The notes under the pieces were generated by a model. The model searched no databases. It was not told the DNA's origin and was given only the letters and a program-made list of their open reading frames with translations. Made by a program: the position numbers and the translations under genes. A stretch of 64,000 bases of DNA, taken from contig JAOAPE010000012.1 of NCBI GenBank assembly GCA_025462725.1, positions 169,942 to 233,941 on the forward strand. Reading direction: 5' to 3'. This stretch comes from Terriglobales bacterium. GTDB taxonomy: Bacteria > Acidobacteriota > Terriglobia > Terriglobales > Acidobacteriaceae. Of the stretch, positions 44,773 through 53,800 are shown piece after piece. Position 1 is the stretch's first letter. The number at the start of each line of letters is the position of its first letter.

Positions 44773-44808
44773 ACTAAAAGTTGACACGTGTACTCCCGCA
44801 CACTGTCG

Positions 44809-44845
44809 CCGGCCGCGTTCTCACAAGAACGCGGCCGGTTCTTTT
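44809..44845 (+). terminator. Rho-independent terminator
   Basis: A perfect 13-bp stem (44809-44821 with 44826-44838, CCGGCCGCGTTCT against its complement) encloses a 4-base loop and is followed by TTCTTTT. It lies 36 bases after the LPQTA-protein stop and separates that gene from the Dps-like gene. Confidence 0.9.
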
Positions 44846-45000
44846 GGACGAATAGACGATGCCCGCCCTTATCGCGCAGCGATAGGGTGGAAGCATGTAG
44901 CTGTCATGCAACGGCAGCTCGCACCAGCACCTCTGCTGCGTGTTTTATCTCGCAACGCATCTCGCCTGCCGCACATCTTTAACCCACAAAGGAGCCTTTC

Positions 45001-45615
45001 ATGCCCACCACTGACAATGTCAAAGCTGGAGACATCACCAAGCGCGTCGGAGTAGAAGTCATCCGCGCCCGTGGAGTTGACGTCGACAAACTTATAAAGA
45101 TGCTGGTCGCCAATGCTGCCGCTGAATTTGCCAGCACATACTACTACTACACCATCCTTCGCATGCACCTTGCCGGGCACGAAGACTACAAAGAGATCTG
45201 CGAGGACGCGCGCCTCGAAGACCGTGCTCACTTTGAACTCATCACGCCACGAATTTACGAACTCGGCGGGGAACTGCCCAATGACCTCAAAGCATTTCAC
45301 GACATGGCAGGATGCCGCGCCGCCAAACTTCCTGATCCGCCCACGGCGGTAAACATTCTCACGCTGTTGCTCGAGTCTGAGCGATGCGCCATCCGCAGTT
45401 GGATCGAGATCTGCGACATGACCATCGGCAAAGACCCGCGCACCTATGACATGGCATCAAGGATACTGAACGAAGAGATCGAGCACGAAGCCTGGTTCAT
45501 TGAGTTGCTCGCCTTCGAGCGCGATGGCAAGAGCGTCCCATCAGGACACTTCCGCCGCGGCGAGCCAGGCCACGCACCCTACAGCAAGAACGCTCCCTTT
45601 TACATCGGGAGTTAG
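45001..45615 (+). CDS. Dps-like/ferritin-like diiron protein
   Basis: A 204-residue four-helix ferritin-like protein. Helix A carries E42 in [14 protein letters not shown]. Helix B has [12 protein letters not shown] with E73/D74 and H77. Helix C has [17 protein letters not shown], and helix D the ExxH motif in [14 protein letters not shown] (E159, H162). Two cysteines (C129, C138) lie in helix C next to the expected metal site, recalling the Dps-like (DPSL/thioferritin) group of archaea and some bacteria, which detoxify peroxide with iron. An AAAGGAG site lies 9 bases before the ATG. A 2Fe-2S ferredoxin gene follows. Confidence 0.78.
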   Translation: MPTTDNVKAGDITKRVGVEVIRARGVDVDKLIKMLVANAAAEFASTYYYYTILRMHLAGHEDYKEICEDARLEDRAHFELITPRIYELGGELPNDLKAFHDMAGCRAAKLPDPPTAVNILTLLLESERCAIRSWIEICDMTIGKDPRTYDMASRILNEEIEHEAWFIELLAFERDGKSVPSGHFRRGEPGHAPYSKNAPFYIGS

Positions 45616-45629
45616 GTGATTTCGCAACT

Positions 45630-45677
45630 CAGAGTGGGGTGCCCCCCTCCGAGCGTAATCTGGGGTGCCCCACTCTG
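45630..45677. repeat. GGGGTGCCCC inverted repeat
   Basis: CAGAGTGGGGTGCCCC (45630-45645) and GGGGTGCCCCACTCTG (45662-45677) form a near-perfect inverted repeat (14 of 16 bases) with a 16-base loop. It lies in the 142-base gap between the Dps-like and ferredoxin genes. No T-tract follows, so it is not a typical terminator; it may be a dispersed palindromic element or a processing site. Confidence 0.6.
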
Positions 45678-45757
45678 AAGCGAAACGATCTGGAGCGACG
45701 GGTGGGTGTTCCTCGCTGCCCAACCTTATTGCATCCATTCAGGAGGGCTTTCCTTTA

Positions 45758-46135
45758 ATGAGCACTCCGAACAACTCCGACCCGGACGCACAGTTCACCG
45801 TCACGCTCTTGTTCCCCGACAACTCACAACGCAACATCAACGTGCCCGTCGATGAATTCATCCTCGACGCCGCAAACGACGCAGGCATCGTCCTTCCCGC
45901 AATCTGCCGCCACGGCCGATGTCTCACCTGTGCCGGACGCATTGTCAACAACGGTGACTCCGTTTGCGACTTCGACCAATCCCATGCCGACGCCTACTTT
46001 CCCGCCGACCGCGCCGCCGGATTCATCCTCCCCTGCACAGCAAAACCGACATGTGATCTCACCATCAAGACCCACCAGCAAGACGCTATGCGCACCCATC
46101 GCCTCGCCCACGGCCTGCCTGCTCCCTACGCATGA
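45758..46135 (+). CDS. Plant-type [2Fe-2S] ferredoxin
   Basis: A 125-residue soluble ferredoxin. The cluster ligands form the C-x4-C-x2-C...C pattern in PAICRHGRCLTCAG and LPCTAKP (C50, C55, C58, C93). The N-terminal ubiquitin-like fold (VTLLFPDNSQRNINVPVDE) fits the family. ATG 45758 is chosen with AGGAGGG (45741-45747) upstream; the frame is open from 45665 without support. The neighbouring Dps-like gene suggests it may donate electrons for iron release or reduction (inference). No reductase gene is adjacent. Confidence 0.9.
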   Translation: MSTPNNSDPDAQFTVTLLFPDNSQRNINVPVDEFILDAANDAGIVLPAICRHGRCLTCAGRIVNNGDSVCDFDQSHADAYFPADRAAGFILPCTAKPTCDLTIKTHQQDAMRTHRLAHGLPAPYA

Positions 46136-46204
46136 CCCTAAGCATCTGATTACAGGGTATTAGCTAAAAGCTATACTTCGTAGCGCCCGAAATCATTTAA
46201 AGAA

Positions 46205-46220
46205 TGTTCCACATGGAACA
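46205..46220. promoter_or_regulatory. parS-like palindrome in intergenic space
   Basis: TGTTCCACATGGAACA differs by one central base from the parS-type sequence TGTTCCACGTGGAACA bound by chromosomal ParB. It lies in the 232-base gap before the lptC/A gene. Two AGCTAAA-type heptads (46162-46175) are nearby. No parA or parB gene is in the window, so the assignment rests on motif similarity only. Confidence 0.35.
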
Positions 46221-46367
46221 CTGTGGAAAACTTAAACGCAGCATTTTCTTTGAAAAGAAACTAGGATTGCGGTTAGCCATTTTTCGGCAAGAAAAATGTT
46301 GCGCTCGCGTTTGATCCGCCGAATCGGACGCGTCCCGTGACTCCCTCTCGCGTAAAATCATTCGCAC

Positions 46368-48797
46368 ATGCCATTAAATCCGAAAACCGTACGCAACTGG
46401 TTTGCGTTCCTCGCTATCGCCTTGTTCTTGGTAGTGGCCGGTTTTCTCGGATACGCGCGCTATCGCATTCATCAAGCTGTGAGAGACATCCCCAAGAAGC
46501 TAGGGGCGGACATTCAACAGAGCGCGAATGGATTTACATACACGCAATCGGCGGGTGGTAAGACGCTCTACAGTATTTCGGCGAAGAAGGCTATCCAGTA
46601 CAAGGGCAATCAGCACGCTGCGCTGAATGACGTGCGCATCATCGTTTATGGCCGGGGACAGGGAGTAGCGCAAACGGAGAATGCGGCCTACGACCAGATC
46701 TACGGGAAGGAATTTGATTACGATGCCGCGTCGGGCGAGGTGAAGTCGGTGGGTGAAGTGATCATTGACCTCGAAGCGAAGGGAAAGCCGTCTAATGATG
46801 CAAGTGATGTGAGCGCGCAATCTGCGGCGATCCATTTAAAGACGAGTGCGCTGACGTTCAATCAAAAAACCGGGGTGGCAGAGACGAACGAGAAGATTGA
46901 ATTCGCACTGCCGCAGGCGCAGGGCTCTGCTGTCGGCGCGGTGTATGACTCGAAGGAGATGTCGCTGCATCTGAAGTCGAACGTCAGAGTGCATACAGCG
47001 GCGAGCGCGGCGAAGGGGCCATCCGGAACCAGTGTTGGCGCGGCTGACATCACTGCCAACAATGCTTTGATTCAGGACAGTCCGCGCGAGGCGGTGTTGC
47101 ATGGCGTCCACATGGAGGATGCTCCGGGAAAAACCAGCAAGGGCCGCAGCATGGATGCCGAGCGCGTGACCATCTCCTTGCGAGACGACAACACTGTTGA
47201 ACGCGTGATCGCGGCAGGCAATGTTGTGGCGCAAGCGAAGAACGCCAAGGCTCCGGGAACATCTACGCGGATGCAAGCGGGTGAGGTGAACGTCGCATTC
47301 TCCGGTTCAAATGACATTCGCACGGCAGTGCTGAGCGGCAACGTCAAGATGGATTCCACCGGAGCATTGCCGTTGCAAGGCAGCGCGGGGAAAGTAGTCG
47401 TCGATTTTGGCGGCAAGAACCAGATCGCGAAGATTCACGCGAGCGAGGCCGTTCAGTTTCAACAAGGCAGGAGCCAAAACACGAAGCCTGGCGCGAATGC
47501 GCAGGAGATGCAGCTTCAGGCTGACGTCGTAGACTTCTTTATGAAGGCCGGGAATGTACTGGATCGCGCGGTCACTTCAGGGCCGTCGCAGATCGTAATG
47601 AATTCGGATTCGACGGCGACGAAGGCGAAGTCGGCCGGCGCAAGTTCGCGAACGGTAATTTCGGCGAAAAAGTTTGAGGCAGGATTTACTGGCAAAAATC
47701 ACTTGGCATCTTTGCGCGGAACGGGAGGTGCGAAGATCGCTTCCTTCACTCCGGGATCGCCTGACCGCGTCAGCACCAGTCGTGAGTTGATTGCGCAGTT
47801 TGATCCGGTGCGCAATGGTGCCATCACTTCCGCTGTTCAGGAAGGTGACCTGAAATATTCCGAAGGCCAGCGGACGGCAATGGCCGACCGCGCGAAGTTT
47901 GTCGCCGCGGATGACACGCTTTCACTGACCGGCAGCGTGCGCGTGCAAGACGCGGCTAGCGGACTGACGCTCACTTCTAATTCTGCAGCTCTGAATCGCC
48001 GCACGGGAGATTACAACGCGAAAGGCGACGTTAAAACTACTTACAACCAGATGAAGGCGAATCCGAGTGGCGCAATTCTGGCTGCTGGGAATTCCGATCC
48101 CATTCACGTGACTGCGGCAACGATGAATGCAAGCAAGGGCGGAGACATTGCCCGATACTCCGGCGGGGCGAGGCTCTGGCAGGGAGCAAACCTGGTGCAA
48201 GCACCGATCATCGTCTTTGACCGGACGCATCGGTCGCTAACGGCGTCGGTGTCCGCGGATGGTGACCCGGATGTTCAGGCGCTCAGCGGCAAAGACTCCA
48301 ACGTGGAAACTGTATTCGTGCAAGCGGACAAATCAGGGAAGGTCACTCCGATCAACGTTAAAGCTGCGAAGCTCACATATTCTGACAATGACCGCAAGGC
48401 ACGGTTCGATGGCGGTGTGCGCGTGAAGAGCGCCGACACGGTAATGACGGGCGAGCACGTTGATATCCTCCTGCGGCCGAAAAACGCGAAAGCGGCGGCG
48501 GGACAGGAGTCGGCGAGCCAAGTGGACCAGATCATTGCGGAAGGACCGATCGTGGTCGAGCAGCAAAATCCCGCCCGGAAGGCCACAGGACAGAGGCTGG
48601 TTTACACGGCTGCGGATAGCAAATTCGTTCTGACGGGGGTTCCTGGAAAACCGCCTAGCATTTTTGATGCCGAACGGGGCAATGTGACGGGCGATTCGTT
48701 GACTTTCTATAATCGCGATGATAGGGTGCAGGTAGGTAGCGGAGAGTCCTCCCGCACTGTTACTCGAACAAGGATCAAGGACGAGAGCAAACCCTGA
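46368..48797 (+). CDS. Large LptC/LptA-type LPS-transport bridge protein
   Basis: An 809-residue periplasmic protein anchored by one N-terminal TM helix (about 12-30). The first 200 residues resemble LptC ([21 protein letters not shown], then [14 protein letters not shown]). The rest consists of repeated OstA/LptA-type beta-jellyroll modules (e.g. [54 protein letters not shown]). LptC and LptA are usually separate proteins of about 190 and 180 residues, so this looks like a fused, extended bridge carrying lipopolysaccharide across the periplasm. Its stop overlaps the lptB start by one base. Confidence 0.82.
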   Translation: MPLNPKTVRNWFAFLAIALFLVVAGFLGYARYRIHQAVRDIPKKLGADIQQSANGFTYTQSAGGKTLYSISAKKAIQYKGNQHAALNDVRIIVYGRGQGVAQTENAAYDQIYGKEFDYDAASGEVKSVGEVIIDLEAKGKPSNDASDVSAQSAAIHLKTSALTFNQKTGVAETNEKIEFALPQAQGSAVGAVYDSKEMSLHLKSNVRVHTAASAAKGPSGTSVGAADITANNALIQDSPREAVLHGVHMEDAPGKTSKGRSMDAERVTISLRDDNTVERVIAAGNVVAQAKNAKAPGTSTRMQAGEVNVAFSGSNDIRTAVLSGNVKMDSTGALPLQGSAGKVVVDFGGKNQIAKIHASEAVQFQQGRSQNTKPGANAQEMQLQADVVDFFMKAGNVLDRAVTSGPSQIVMNSDSTATKAKSAGASSRTVISAKKFEAGFTGKNHLASLRGTGGAKIASFTPGSPDRVSTSRELIAQFDPVRNGAITSAVQEGDLKYSEGQRTAMADRAKFVAADDTLSLTGSVRVQDAASGLTLTSNSAALNRRTGDYNAKGDVKTTYNQMKANPSGAILAAGNSDPIHVTAATMNASKGGDIARYSGGARLWQGANLVQAPIIVFDRTHRSLTASVSADGDPDVQALSGKDSNVETVFVQADKSGKVTPINVKAAKLTYSDNDRKARFDGGVRVKSADTVMTGEHVDILLRPKNAKAAAGQESASQVDQIIAEGPIVVEQQNPARKATGQRLVYTAADSKFVLTGVPGKPPSIFDAERGNVTGDSLTFYNRDDRVQVGSGESSRTVTRTRIKDESKP

Positions 48798-49525
48798 TGC
48801 AGACACTTTCGACCGACGAGATTGGCAAATCTTATCGAGGGCGAAGGGTGGTCAACGGCGTCAGTATCCACATAAAACAGGGCGAAGTGGTTGGTTTACT
48901 TGGGCCTAACGGCGCCGGAAAGACCACTACCTTCTACATGATCGTAGGTCTGGTTCCGCCAGATGTAGGCAGGATCCTGGCTGACGAGCAGGAGATCACC
49001 TCCGTCCCCATGTACCTGCGGGCGCGGAATTATGGTATCAGCTACCTGCCGCAAGAGGCGTCAGTCTTCCGCAAGTTGAACGTGGAAGAAAATATTATGG
49101 CGGTGCTGGAAGCGCAGCCCACTTCCTGGCACGAACGCAAGCAGAAGCTGGAAAAGTTGATCGACCAGCTAGGGTTAGGGCATATCCGCAAGACGCAGGG
49201 ATATGCGTTGTCTGGCGGTGAGCGTCGCAGGGTAGAGATAGCCCGGGCGCTGTGCATTTCGCCGACATTTATTTTGCTGGATGAACCGTTTTCTGGAATC
49301 GATCCCATTGCGGTGCTCGATCTCCAGAAGATTATTTTCGATCTGAAGGCCAGTGGCATCGGCGTGCTTATCACTGACCACAACGTGCGTGAGACGCTCA
49401 GCGTTACAGACCGCGCCTACATCATCAACGAAGGAAGAATCTTTCGGACAGGTACGCCGGAGCAGTTGGGAAACGATCCGGAAGTCAAGCGTGTTTATCT
49501 AGGCGAGAGTTTTTCGCTCGTATAG
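48797..49525 (+). CDS. lptB: LPS export ABC transporter ATPase LptB
   Basis: A 242-residue cytoplasmic ATPase powering LPS extraction with LptF/LptG. It has Walker [11 protein letters not shown]-loop [17 protein letters not shown], signature [15 protein letters not shown], Walker [16 protein letters not shown] and the family-specific [19 protein letters not shown]. Length is typical. It overlaps the lptC/A gene by one base and precedes rpoN by 74 bases, the classical lptA-lptB-rpoN order. Confidence 0.97.
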   Translation: MQTLSTDEIGKSYRGRRVVNGVSIHIKQGEVVGLLGPNGAGKTTTFYMIVGLVPPDVGRILADEQEITSVPMYLRARNYGISYLPQEASVFRKLNVEENIMAVLEAQPTSWHERKQKLEKLIDQLGLGHIRKTQGYALSGGERRRVEIARALCISPTFILLDEPFSGIDPIAVLDLQKIIFDLKASGIGVLITDHNVRETLSVTDRAYIINEGRIFRTGTPEQLGNDPEVKRVYLGESFSLV

Positions 49526-49599
49526 GAAAACACCTAGAGGAAATGCAGTCGCGATGATTTAAGGTAAGAGAGCATCGCAATCAAAGTTGTAAGGGGAAA

Positions 49600-51408
49600 A
49601 TGGCTCTACTTCAGAACAAATTAAATCTTCGGGTGTCACAAAAACAGATTTTGACGCCGGGTCTGGTCCAGATGGTGAGCGTGCTTGCGTTGAACAAGCT
49701 CGAACTCAAGGACATGATCACGGCCGAGATCGTTGAGAATCCGGTTCTGGAAGAGCTTGAAGAGTCCTCGATCTCGCTGGAAGAGATCGCCCGGAAGGAA
49801 GAACACGTCGAGCGGACGGAAGTCGCCGACGAGCAGATCACCGCCGGCGATAAGACCGATCCCTTCGATGAGATCGACTTTGGTTCATTCTTCCGCGACT
49901 ATCTTGATCCCGGCCACCGCACCCATTCTGATATCGAGTCGCTTGAGCGGCCTTCATTTGAGAACTTCCTTTCGCGTCCCACAACACTCACTGACCACCT
50001 GATGTGGCAGTTGGGATCGCTCTCTGTCACGAAGCACGTGCGCGAAGCCGCGGAACGCATCATCGGGAATTTGAACGAAGACGGATATCTCGTTGCCAGC
50101 GACGACGAACTGCAAGGACTGGTTGCGCTGCTTGATCCCGAGAAGGCTGTCGTGAAAAAGGCCAAGCGAAAGCCATATGGCCAGGAAGAGCCAGAAGACT
50201 TAGAGATTAATGCGCTCGCTCCCGCTGATGAGTTTGCGAAAATCGCCGATTCTGAAGACGACGCTGAGAGTCTGGATTCCGAGATTCCAGCCGAAGATGA
50301 TTTCTCTGACGCCTCGCACATTTCCAATGCGGCCCTGCATTTGGTTTCACGCAATGATTCGCTTGAACCGAATCCGAACGTCGTTGTCCATCAGATCGAG
50401 CCGCAAGTTCCGCGGACGCAACCCACCGCTGCGTTAGTCGTTTCCCGTGAAATCATGCAGGAAGCTTTGACGCTCGTGCAGAGCATGGACCCGATCGGGG
50501 TGGCGGCGCGCGACTTGCGCGAATGCCTGATGTTGCAAATGCAACATCACATGCAGCTTCACTCGAGAGCAAAGAGTGATTCCGCCGCGAATGGAAGCGG
50601 CGACGTTCTCGCTGATGCGATCAGCATCGTTGATGCGCATCTTCGTCCCTTGCAGAACAAGCAGTACAAAGACATTGCCCGAGCCATCGGGCGGCCTCTC
50701 GAAGCGGTGATGCAGGCATTCGAGTTCATCCGCACTCTCGATCCTAAACCCGGCTCGCGATATAACCAGTCCGCTCCCCGGCTGATCGAGCCGGACGTGG
50801 CATTCGTCAAACAGGGAGACGAGTGGCTGGTGATGATGAATGAGGACGACGTCCCGCAACTCCGGCTGAATCCCACCTACAAGCGCCTGCTGGGCAAAGA
50901 GGCGGCGGAAAAAGACGTACGTAATTACGTAAAAGAGCGGTACAAGTCGGCCATCCAACTCATCAAAAATATTGAGCAGCGCAAGCAGACGATCTTGAAA
51001 GTCTGCTACAGCATCATCGAACGCCAGCGCGAGTTTTTGGAACATGGCATCGACCACTTGAAGCCGATGATGATCAAAGAGGTGGCGGAAGAGATCGGCG
51101 TGCATCCTTCTACTGTGAGCCGCGCGGTCTCAAGTAAATACACGCACACTCCGCAAGGTGTCTTCGAACTCCGATATTTTTTCAGTGAGAGCGTGAACGG
51201 ACCCGAAGGCGGGGGCACTTCGCTGCTGATCCTAAAGCGGCGAGTAAAGAAGTTGATCGAGGAAGAAGATCCGGCGCACCCGTTTACGGACGACCAAATC
51301 GCAAAGGTTTTGCAGGACCAAGGTATTCAGGTCACGCGCAGGACGGTGGCCAAGTACAGGGAAGACATGCGCATTCCCAGCACGCACCAGCGCAGAGTAA
51401 AAGATTGA
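49600..51408 (+). CDS. rpoN: RNA polymerase sigma-54 factor
   Basis: A 602-residue sigma-54, about 100 residues longer than usual. Region I (1-50) is Gln/Leu-rich (NLRVSQKQILTPGLVQMVS). The core-binding domain is interrupted by an acidic Asp/Glu/Ser-rich insertion (about 185-285) between GNLNEDGYLVASDDELQ and EALTLVQSMDPIGVAARDL. The -12 helix-turn-helix (VAEEIGVHPSTVSRAVSSKY) and the RpoN box TRRTVAKYRED near the C terminus are intact, so it should be active. An AAGGGGA ribosome site precedes the ATG. It follows lptB and precedes hpf. Confidence 0.95.
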   Translation: MALLQNKLNLRVSQKQILTPGLVQMVSVLALNKLELKDMITAEIVENPVLEELEESSISLEEIARKEEHVERTEVADEQITAGDKTDPFDEIDFGSFFRDYLDPGHRTHSDIESLERPSFENFLSRPTTLTDHLMWQLGSLSVTKHVREAAERIIGNLNEDGYLVASDDELQGLVALLDPEKAVVKKAKRKPYGQEEPEDLEINALAPADEFAKIADSEDDAESLDSEIPAEDDFSDASHISNAALHLVSRNDSLEPNPNVVVHQIEPQVPRTQPTAALVVSREIMQEALTLVQSMDPIGVAARDLRECLMLQMQHHMQLHSRAKSDSAANGSGDVLADAISIVDAHLRPLQNKQYKDIARAIGRPLEAVMQAFEFIRTLDPKPGSRYNQSAPRLIEPDVAFVKQGDEWLVMMNEDDVPQLRLNPTYKRLLGKEAAEKDVRNYVKERYKSAIQLIKNIEQRKQTILKVCYSIIERQREFLEHGIDHLKPMMIKEVAEEIGVHPSTVSRAVSSKYTHTPQGVFELRYFFSESVNGPEGGGTSLLILKRRVKKLIEEEDPAHPFTDDQIAKVLQDQGIQVTRRTVAKYREDMRIPSTHQRRVKD

Positions 51409-51541
51409 GGTGAAAAACAGGGCGTCGTGGCAAACGCTGTCGTTATGAATGAGTCGTAACGGATGCGCCGCTCCACCCGGAAGAGATTTCGGGCGTCGGT
51501 CCCCCAAATAGTCGCAGCAACGATTTCGAGGAGGGAACCAC

Positions 51542-52147
51542 ATGAACGTAGAATTCACCGGCAGGCAGTATGAAGTCACTCCCGCAGTCCGCAAGCAGGT
51601 CGAACACGGACTGGAAAAACTCCAGAAGATCCTCGGCAAGACCTTTGATACGCACGTCATCCTGGCGGCGGAAAAGAAACGCCACATCGCAGAAATAACA
51701 ATAACCATTCGCAATAATTCCTTGGTCGGCATTGCCGAAGCGGCAGAGATGTCGCAGGCTGTCGGCGAAGCCATTGATAAAGTCGACAGGCAAGCAGTCA
51801 AATATAAAACCAAATTTCGCTCGAAGAAACGCGCGGCGCGGAAGGCTAGTGCGTCCGCCGCATGGGACGGCATGGGCCCGGAGACTACAAAGATCGCAGT
51901 GGGCACATCCGAGAGCACGGCCGTGGACGTTGTCATCCACTCATTCCCGATGGCCACCCGGGTGACAGAAGCGCACGTTGTGAGATCTGAGGACTCAGTG
52001 GCGATGCGTCCTATGACGATCGAAGAAGCAGTCAAAGAGGCAGAATTCCGCGATCGCGATGTTTTTGTTTTTCGCGATCGACAGGGCAAGGTCAAGGTGC
52101 TGCACCGGAAACGAAATGGCAAGATGGAGCTGATTGAAGCGCCATAG
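51542..52147 (+). CDS. hpf: Ribosome hibernation promoting factor, long form
   Basis: A 201-residue protein of the long HPF type. The N-terminal S30AE domain (about 1-105) starts MNVEFTGRQYEVTPAVRKQV. A variable linker (about 105-145) leads to the C-terminal dimerisation domain (about 148-200, MRPMTIEEAVKEAEFRDRDV then FVFRDRQGKVKVLHRKRNG). The long form joins two ribosomes directly into inactive 100S particles. GAGGAGGG lies just upstream of the ATG. A Rho-independent terminator follows the gene, so this transcript ends here. Confidence 0.95.
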   Translation: MNVEFTGRQYEVTPAVRKQVEHGLEKLQKILGKTFDTHVILAAEKKRHIAEITITIRNNSLVGIAEAAEMSQAVGEAIDKVDRQAVKYKTKFRSKKRAARKASASAAWDGMGPETTKIAVGTSESTAVDVVIHSFPMATRVTEAHVVRSEDSVAMRPMTIEEAVKEAEFRDRDVFVFRDRQGKVKVLHRKRNGKMELIEAP

Positions 52148-52169
52148 GTTTTGCAAATGTTTTGAAGCA

Positions 52170-52194
52170 GGGCACAGCGATGTGCCCTTTTTTT
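52170..52194 (+). terminator. Rho-independent terminator after hpf
   Basis: GGGCACA (52170-52176), loop GCGA, TGTGCCC (52181-52187) and a run of seven T (52188-52194) form a textbook terminator 23 bases after the hpf stop. Confidence 0.93.
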
Positions 52195-52231
52195 GTGGTT
52201 AATAGCGACTAATACGATATCTTCTGTCTCA

Positions 52232-52777
52232 ATGCCTAAGAATAGACAACTCGGTTTATTAGCCCTTATTGTCGTTGTTGCAATGGGATATGTTGGTTTT
52301 TCTCGTGAACCACAACTCAGGGCCAGTTTATGGCATTGGAGACATGGCGATTCTATTCAAACAGGAACGTACATTGTGCCGGTCCCAACTGGTTGGCTCG
52401 TCGTAGACCAGACTTTGGAAAATGCGGTTCTCGTGAGCACAAAGTCCCGAATAGGGGCTAACTCGGGGATTACATCAGCCCCCGTCATCAATATCAGGGC
52501 TCTGCGAAACGGAACCAAGGATTTAGATTTGTGGGAATCAGTTGAGAAACACGAATTCCAATCACAAGGTCGAACACCTGAGCGTCATGCGCTACAGTTT
52601 GGAAATGAACAACTTCTGTGTATCGGAGGAGAGATTTTGCCCGAATTGGCATCTCGCGGTTTTCTGCCAGTAATGGGAATGAGTTGCAAATCCACTAGCG
52701 ATCTTGAAGTGACATTTACAGGAAATCGGGCCGACCTGGATGAGGTGTATTCACTCTTAATCCGCATTCGGAAGTAA
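52232..52777 (+). CDS. Membrane-anchored protein of unknown function, AT-rich gene
   Basis: A 181-residue protein with one N-terminal TM helix or uncleaved signal (about 7-24, LGLLALIVVVAMGYVGF) and a soluble domain with beta-strand character (TGTYIVPVPTGWLVVDQTL). I recognise no family. ATG 52232 is chosen because an upstream TTG frame would begin inside the hpf terminator; there is no good ribosome site. The gene is visibly richer in A+T than its neighbours and lies where many genomes have ptsN between hpf and rapZ. It could be a recent arrival (inference). Confidence 0.55.
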   Translation: MPKNRQLGLLALIVVVAMGYVGFSREPQLRASLWHWRHGDSIQTGTYIVPVPTGWLVVDQTLENAVLVSTKSRIGANSGITSAPVINIRALRNGTKDLDLWESVEKHEFQSQGRTPERHALQFGNEQLLCIGGEILPELASRGFLPVMGMSCKSTSDLEVTFTGNRADLDEVYSLLIRIRK

Positions 52778-52873
52778 CAATCAAAAGAGCACATTCCCTG
52801 TCTTCAAGACCTAGATTTCCTGCAGCACTTTCGTCTGCAACGAAATCTATATCCCGGTGTTAACATCTTGACC

Positions 52874-53797
52874 ATGCCATCGCGGCAAACTCCAAAGAAA
52901 TCCCTGAAGAAGAAAGCCCGAGGCAAGCGCAACGGCTCTCGCCGGTCGCGCAACGAACTTGTTGTGATCACCGGCATGTCCGGTTCTGGCAAGGCTTCCG
53001 TGCTGAAGGCCTTTGAAGACCTGGGATACTACTGCGTTGACAACCTTCCTATCGAGTTGATCCCGCAATTTGCCGAGCTGGCGCAGAACTCAGAGTATGA
53101 ACGCACGGCTTTGGTGGTTGACATCCGCGAAGGCGGACAGTTCCGCAAGCTGCCCAGCATCTTGAAATCACTGAAGCACCGATTGCAGATGAAGGTGATT
53201 TTCCTGGAAGCTTCTGATGACGCGCTGATCCGCCGCTTCAGTGAGACGCGACGCCCGCATCCTTTGGGAAAAGCGCAAACGATACCGCAGGCAATCGCGA
53301 CCGAGCGCGAGCAGTTGAATGAGATCCGCAATGCGTCGGACTTCATTATCGATACGTCGAAATTTAACGTCCACGACCTACGCGCGCATGCGCTCGATGC
53401 CTTCCGCCGCAATGCCGGAGAAAATGCGATTGCAGTCTCTTGCGTGAGTTTCGGCTACAAACACGGCGTGCCGCAGGATTGCGATCTGCTCTTCGACGTG
53501 CGATTTCTGCCCAATCCGCACTTCATTCCCGAGCTTCGTCCGTTCACAGGACGCGATCCGAAGGTCGCGAAATATGTGCTCTCATTCCCACAGTCGCGCG
53601 AGTTCATTGAGCGGATATCCAAGCTGCTGATCTACCTCCTGCCGCATTATGTAAAAGAGGGCAAGAGCTACCTGACGATCGGCTTCGGCTGCACCGGCGG
53701 ACAACACCGCTCAGTTCTGATCTCAGAAGAAGTCAAAAAACGGCTTGCAGCGGCCAAATACAACGTCAGCGTGACCCACCGGGATTCGCCGGAGTAA
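52874..53797 (+). CDS. rapZ: RNase adaptor / nucleotide-binding protein RapZ
   Basis: A 307-residue RapZ/YvcJ-family protein. The N-terminal kinase-like domain has Walker A GMSGSGKAS (34-42) and GYYCVDNLPIELIPQ. The C-terminal domain has SFGYKHGVPQDCDLLFDVRF and IGFGCTGGQHRSV, the metabolite-binding and RNA-contact region. In E. coli RapZ controls glmS through small RNAs; in other phyla the target is unclear. ATG 52874 follows a TTG two codons earlier. The first 28 residues are a basic Lys/Arg-rich tail not seen in the E. coli protein. It follows the conserved rpoN-hpf order. Confidence 0.94.
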   Translation: MPSRQTPKKSLKKKARGKRNGSRRSRNELVVITGMSGSGKASVLKAFEDLGYYCVDNLPIELIPQFAELAQNSEYERTALVVDIREGGQFRKLPSILKSLKHRLQMKVIFLEASDDALIRRFSETRRPHPLGKAQTIPQAIATEREQLNEIRNASDFIIDTSKFNVHDLRAHALDAFRRNAGENAIAVSCVSFGYKHGVPQDCDLLFDVRFLPNPHFIPELRPFTGRDPKVAKYVLSFPQSREFIERISKLLIYLLPHYVKEGKSYLTIGFGCTGGQHRSVLISEEVKKRLAAAKYNVSVTHRDSPE

Positions 53798-53800
53798 GGC

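Noticed and set aside
46205..46235. Possible replication origin (parS-like site with TGTGGAAAAC beside it)
   Set aside because: There is no dnaA, gidA or DnaA-box cluster; only one degenerate match was seen.
52193..52231. Upstream TTG start for the AT-rich unknown gene
   Set aside because: It falls inside the T-tract of the hpf terminator.
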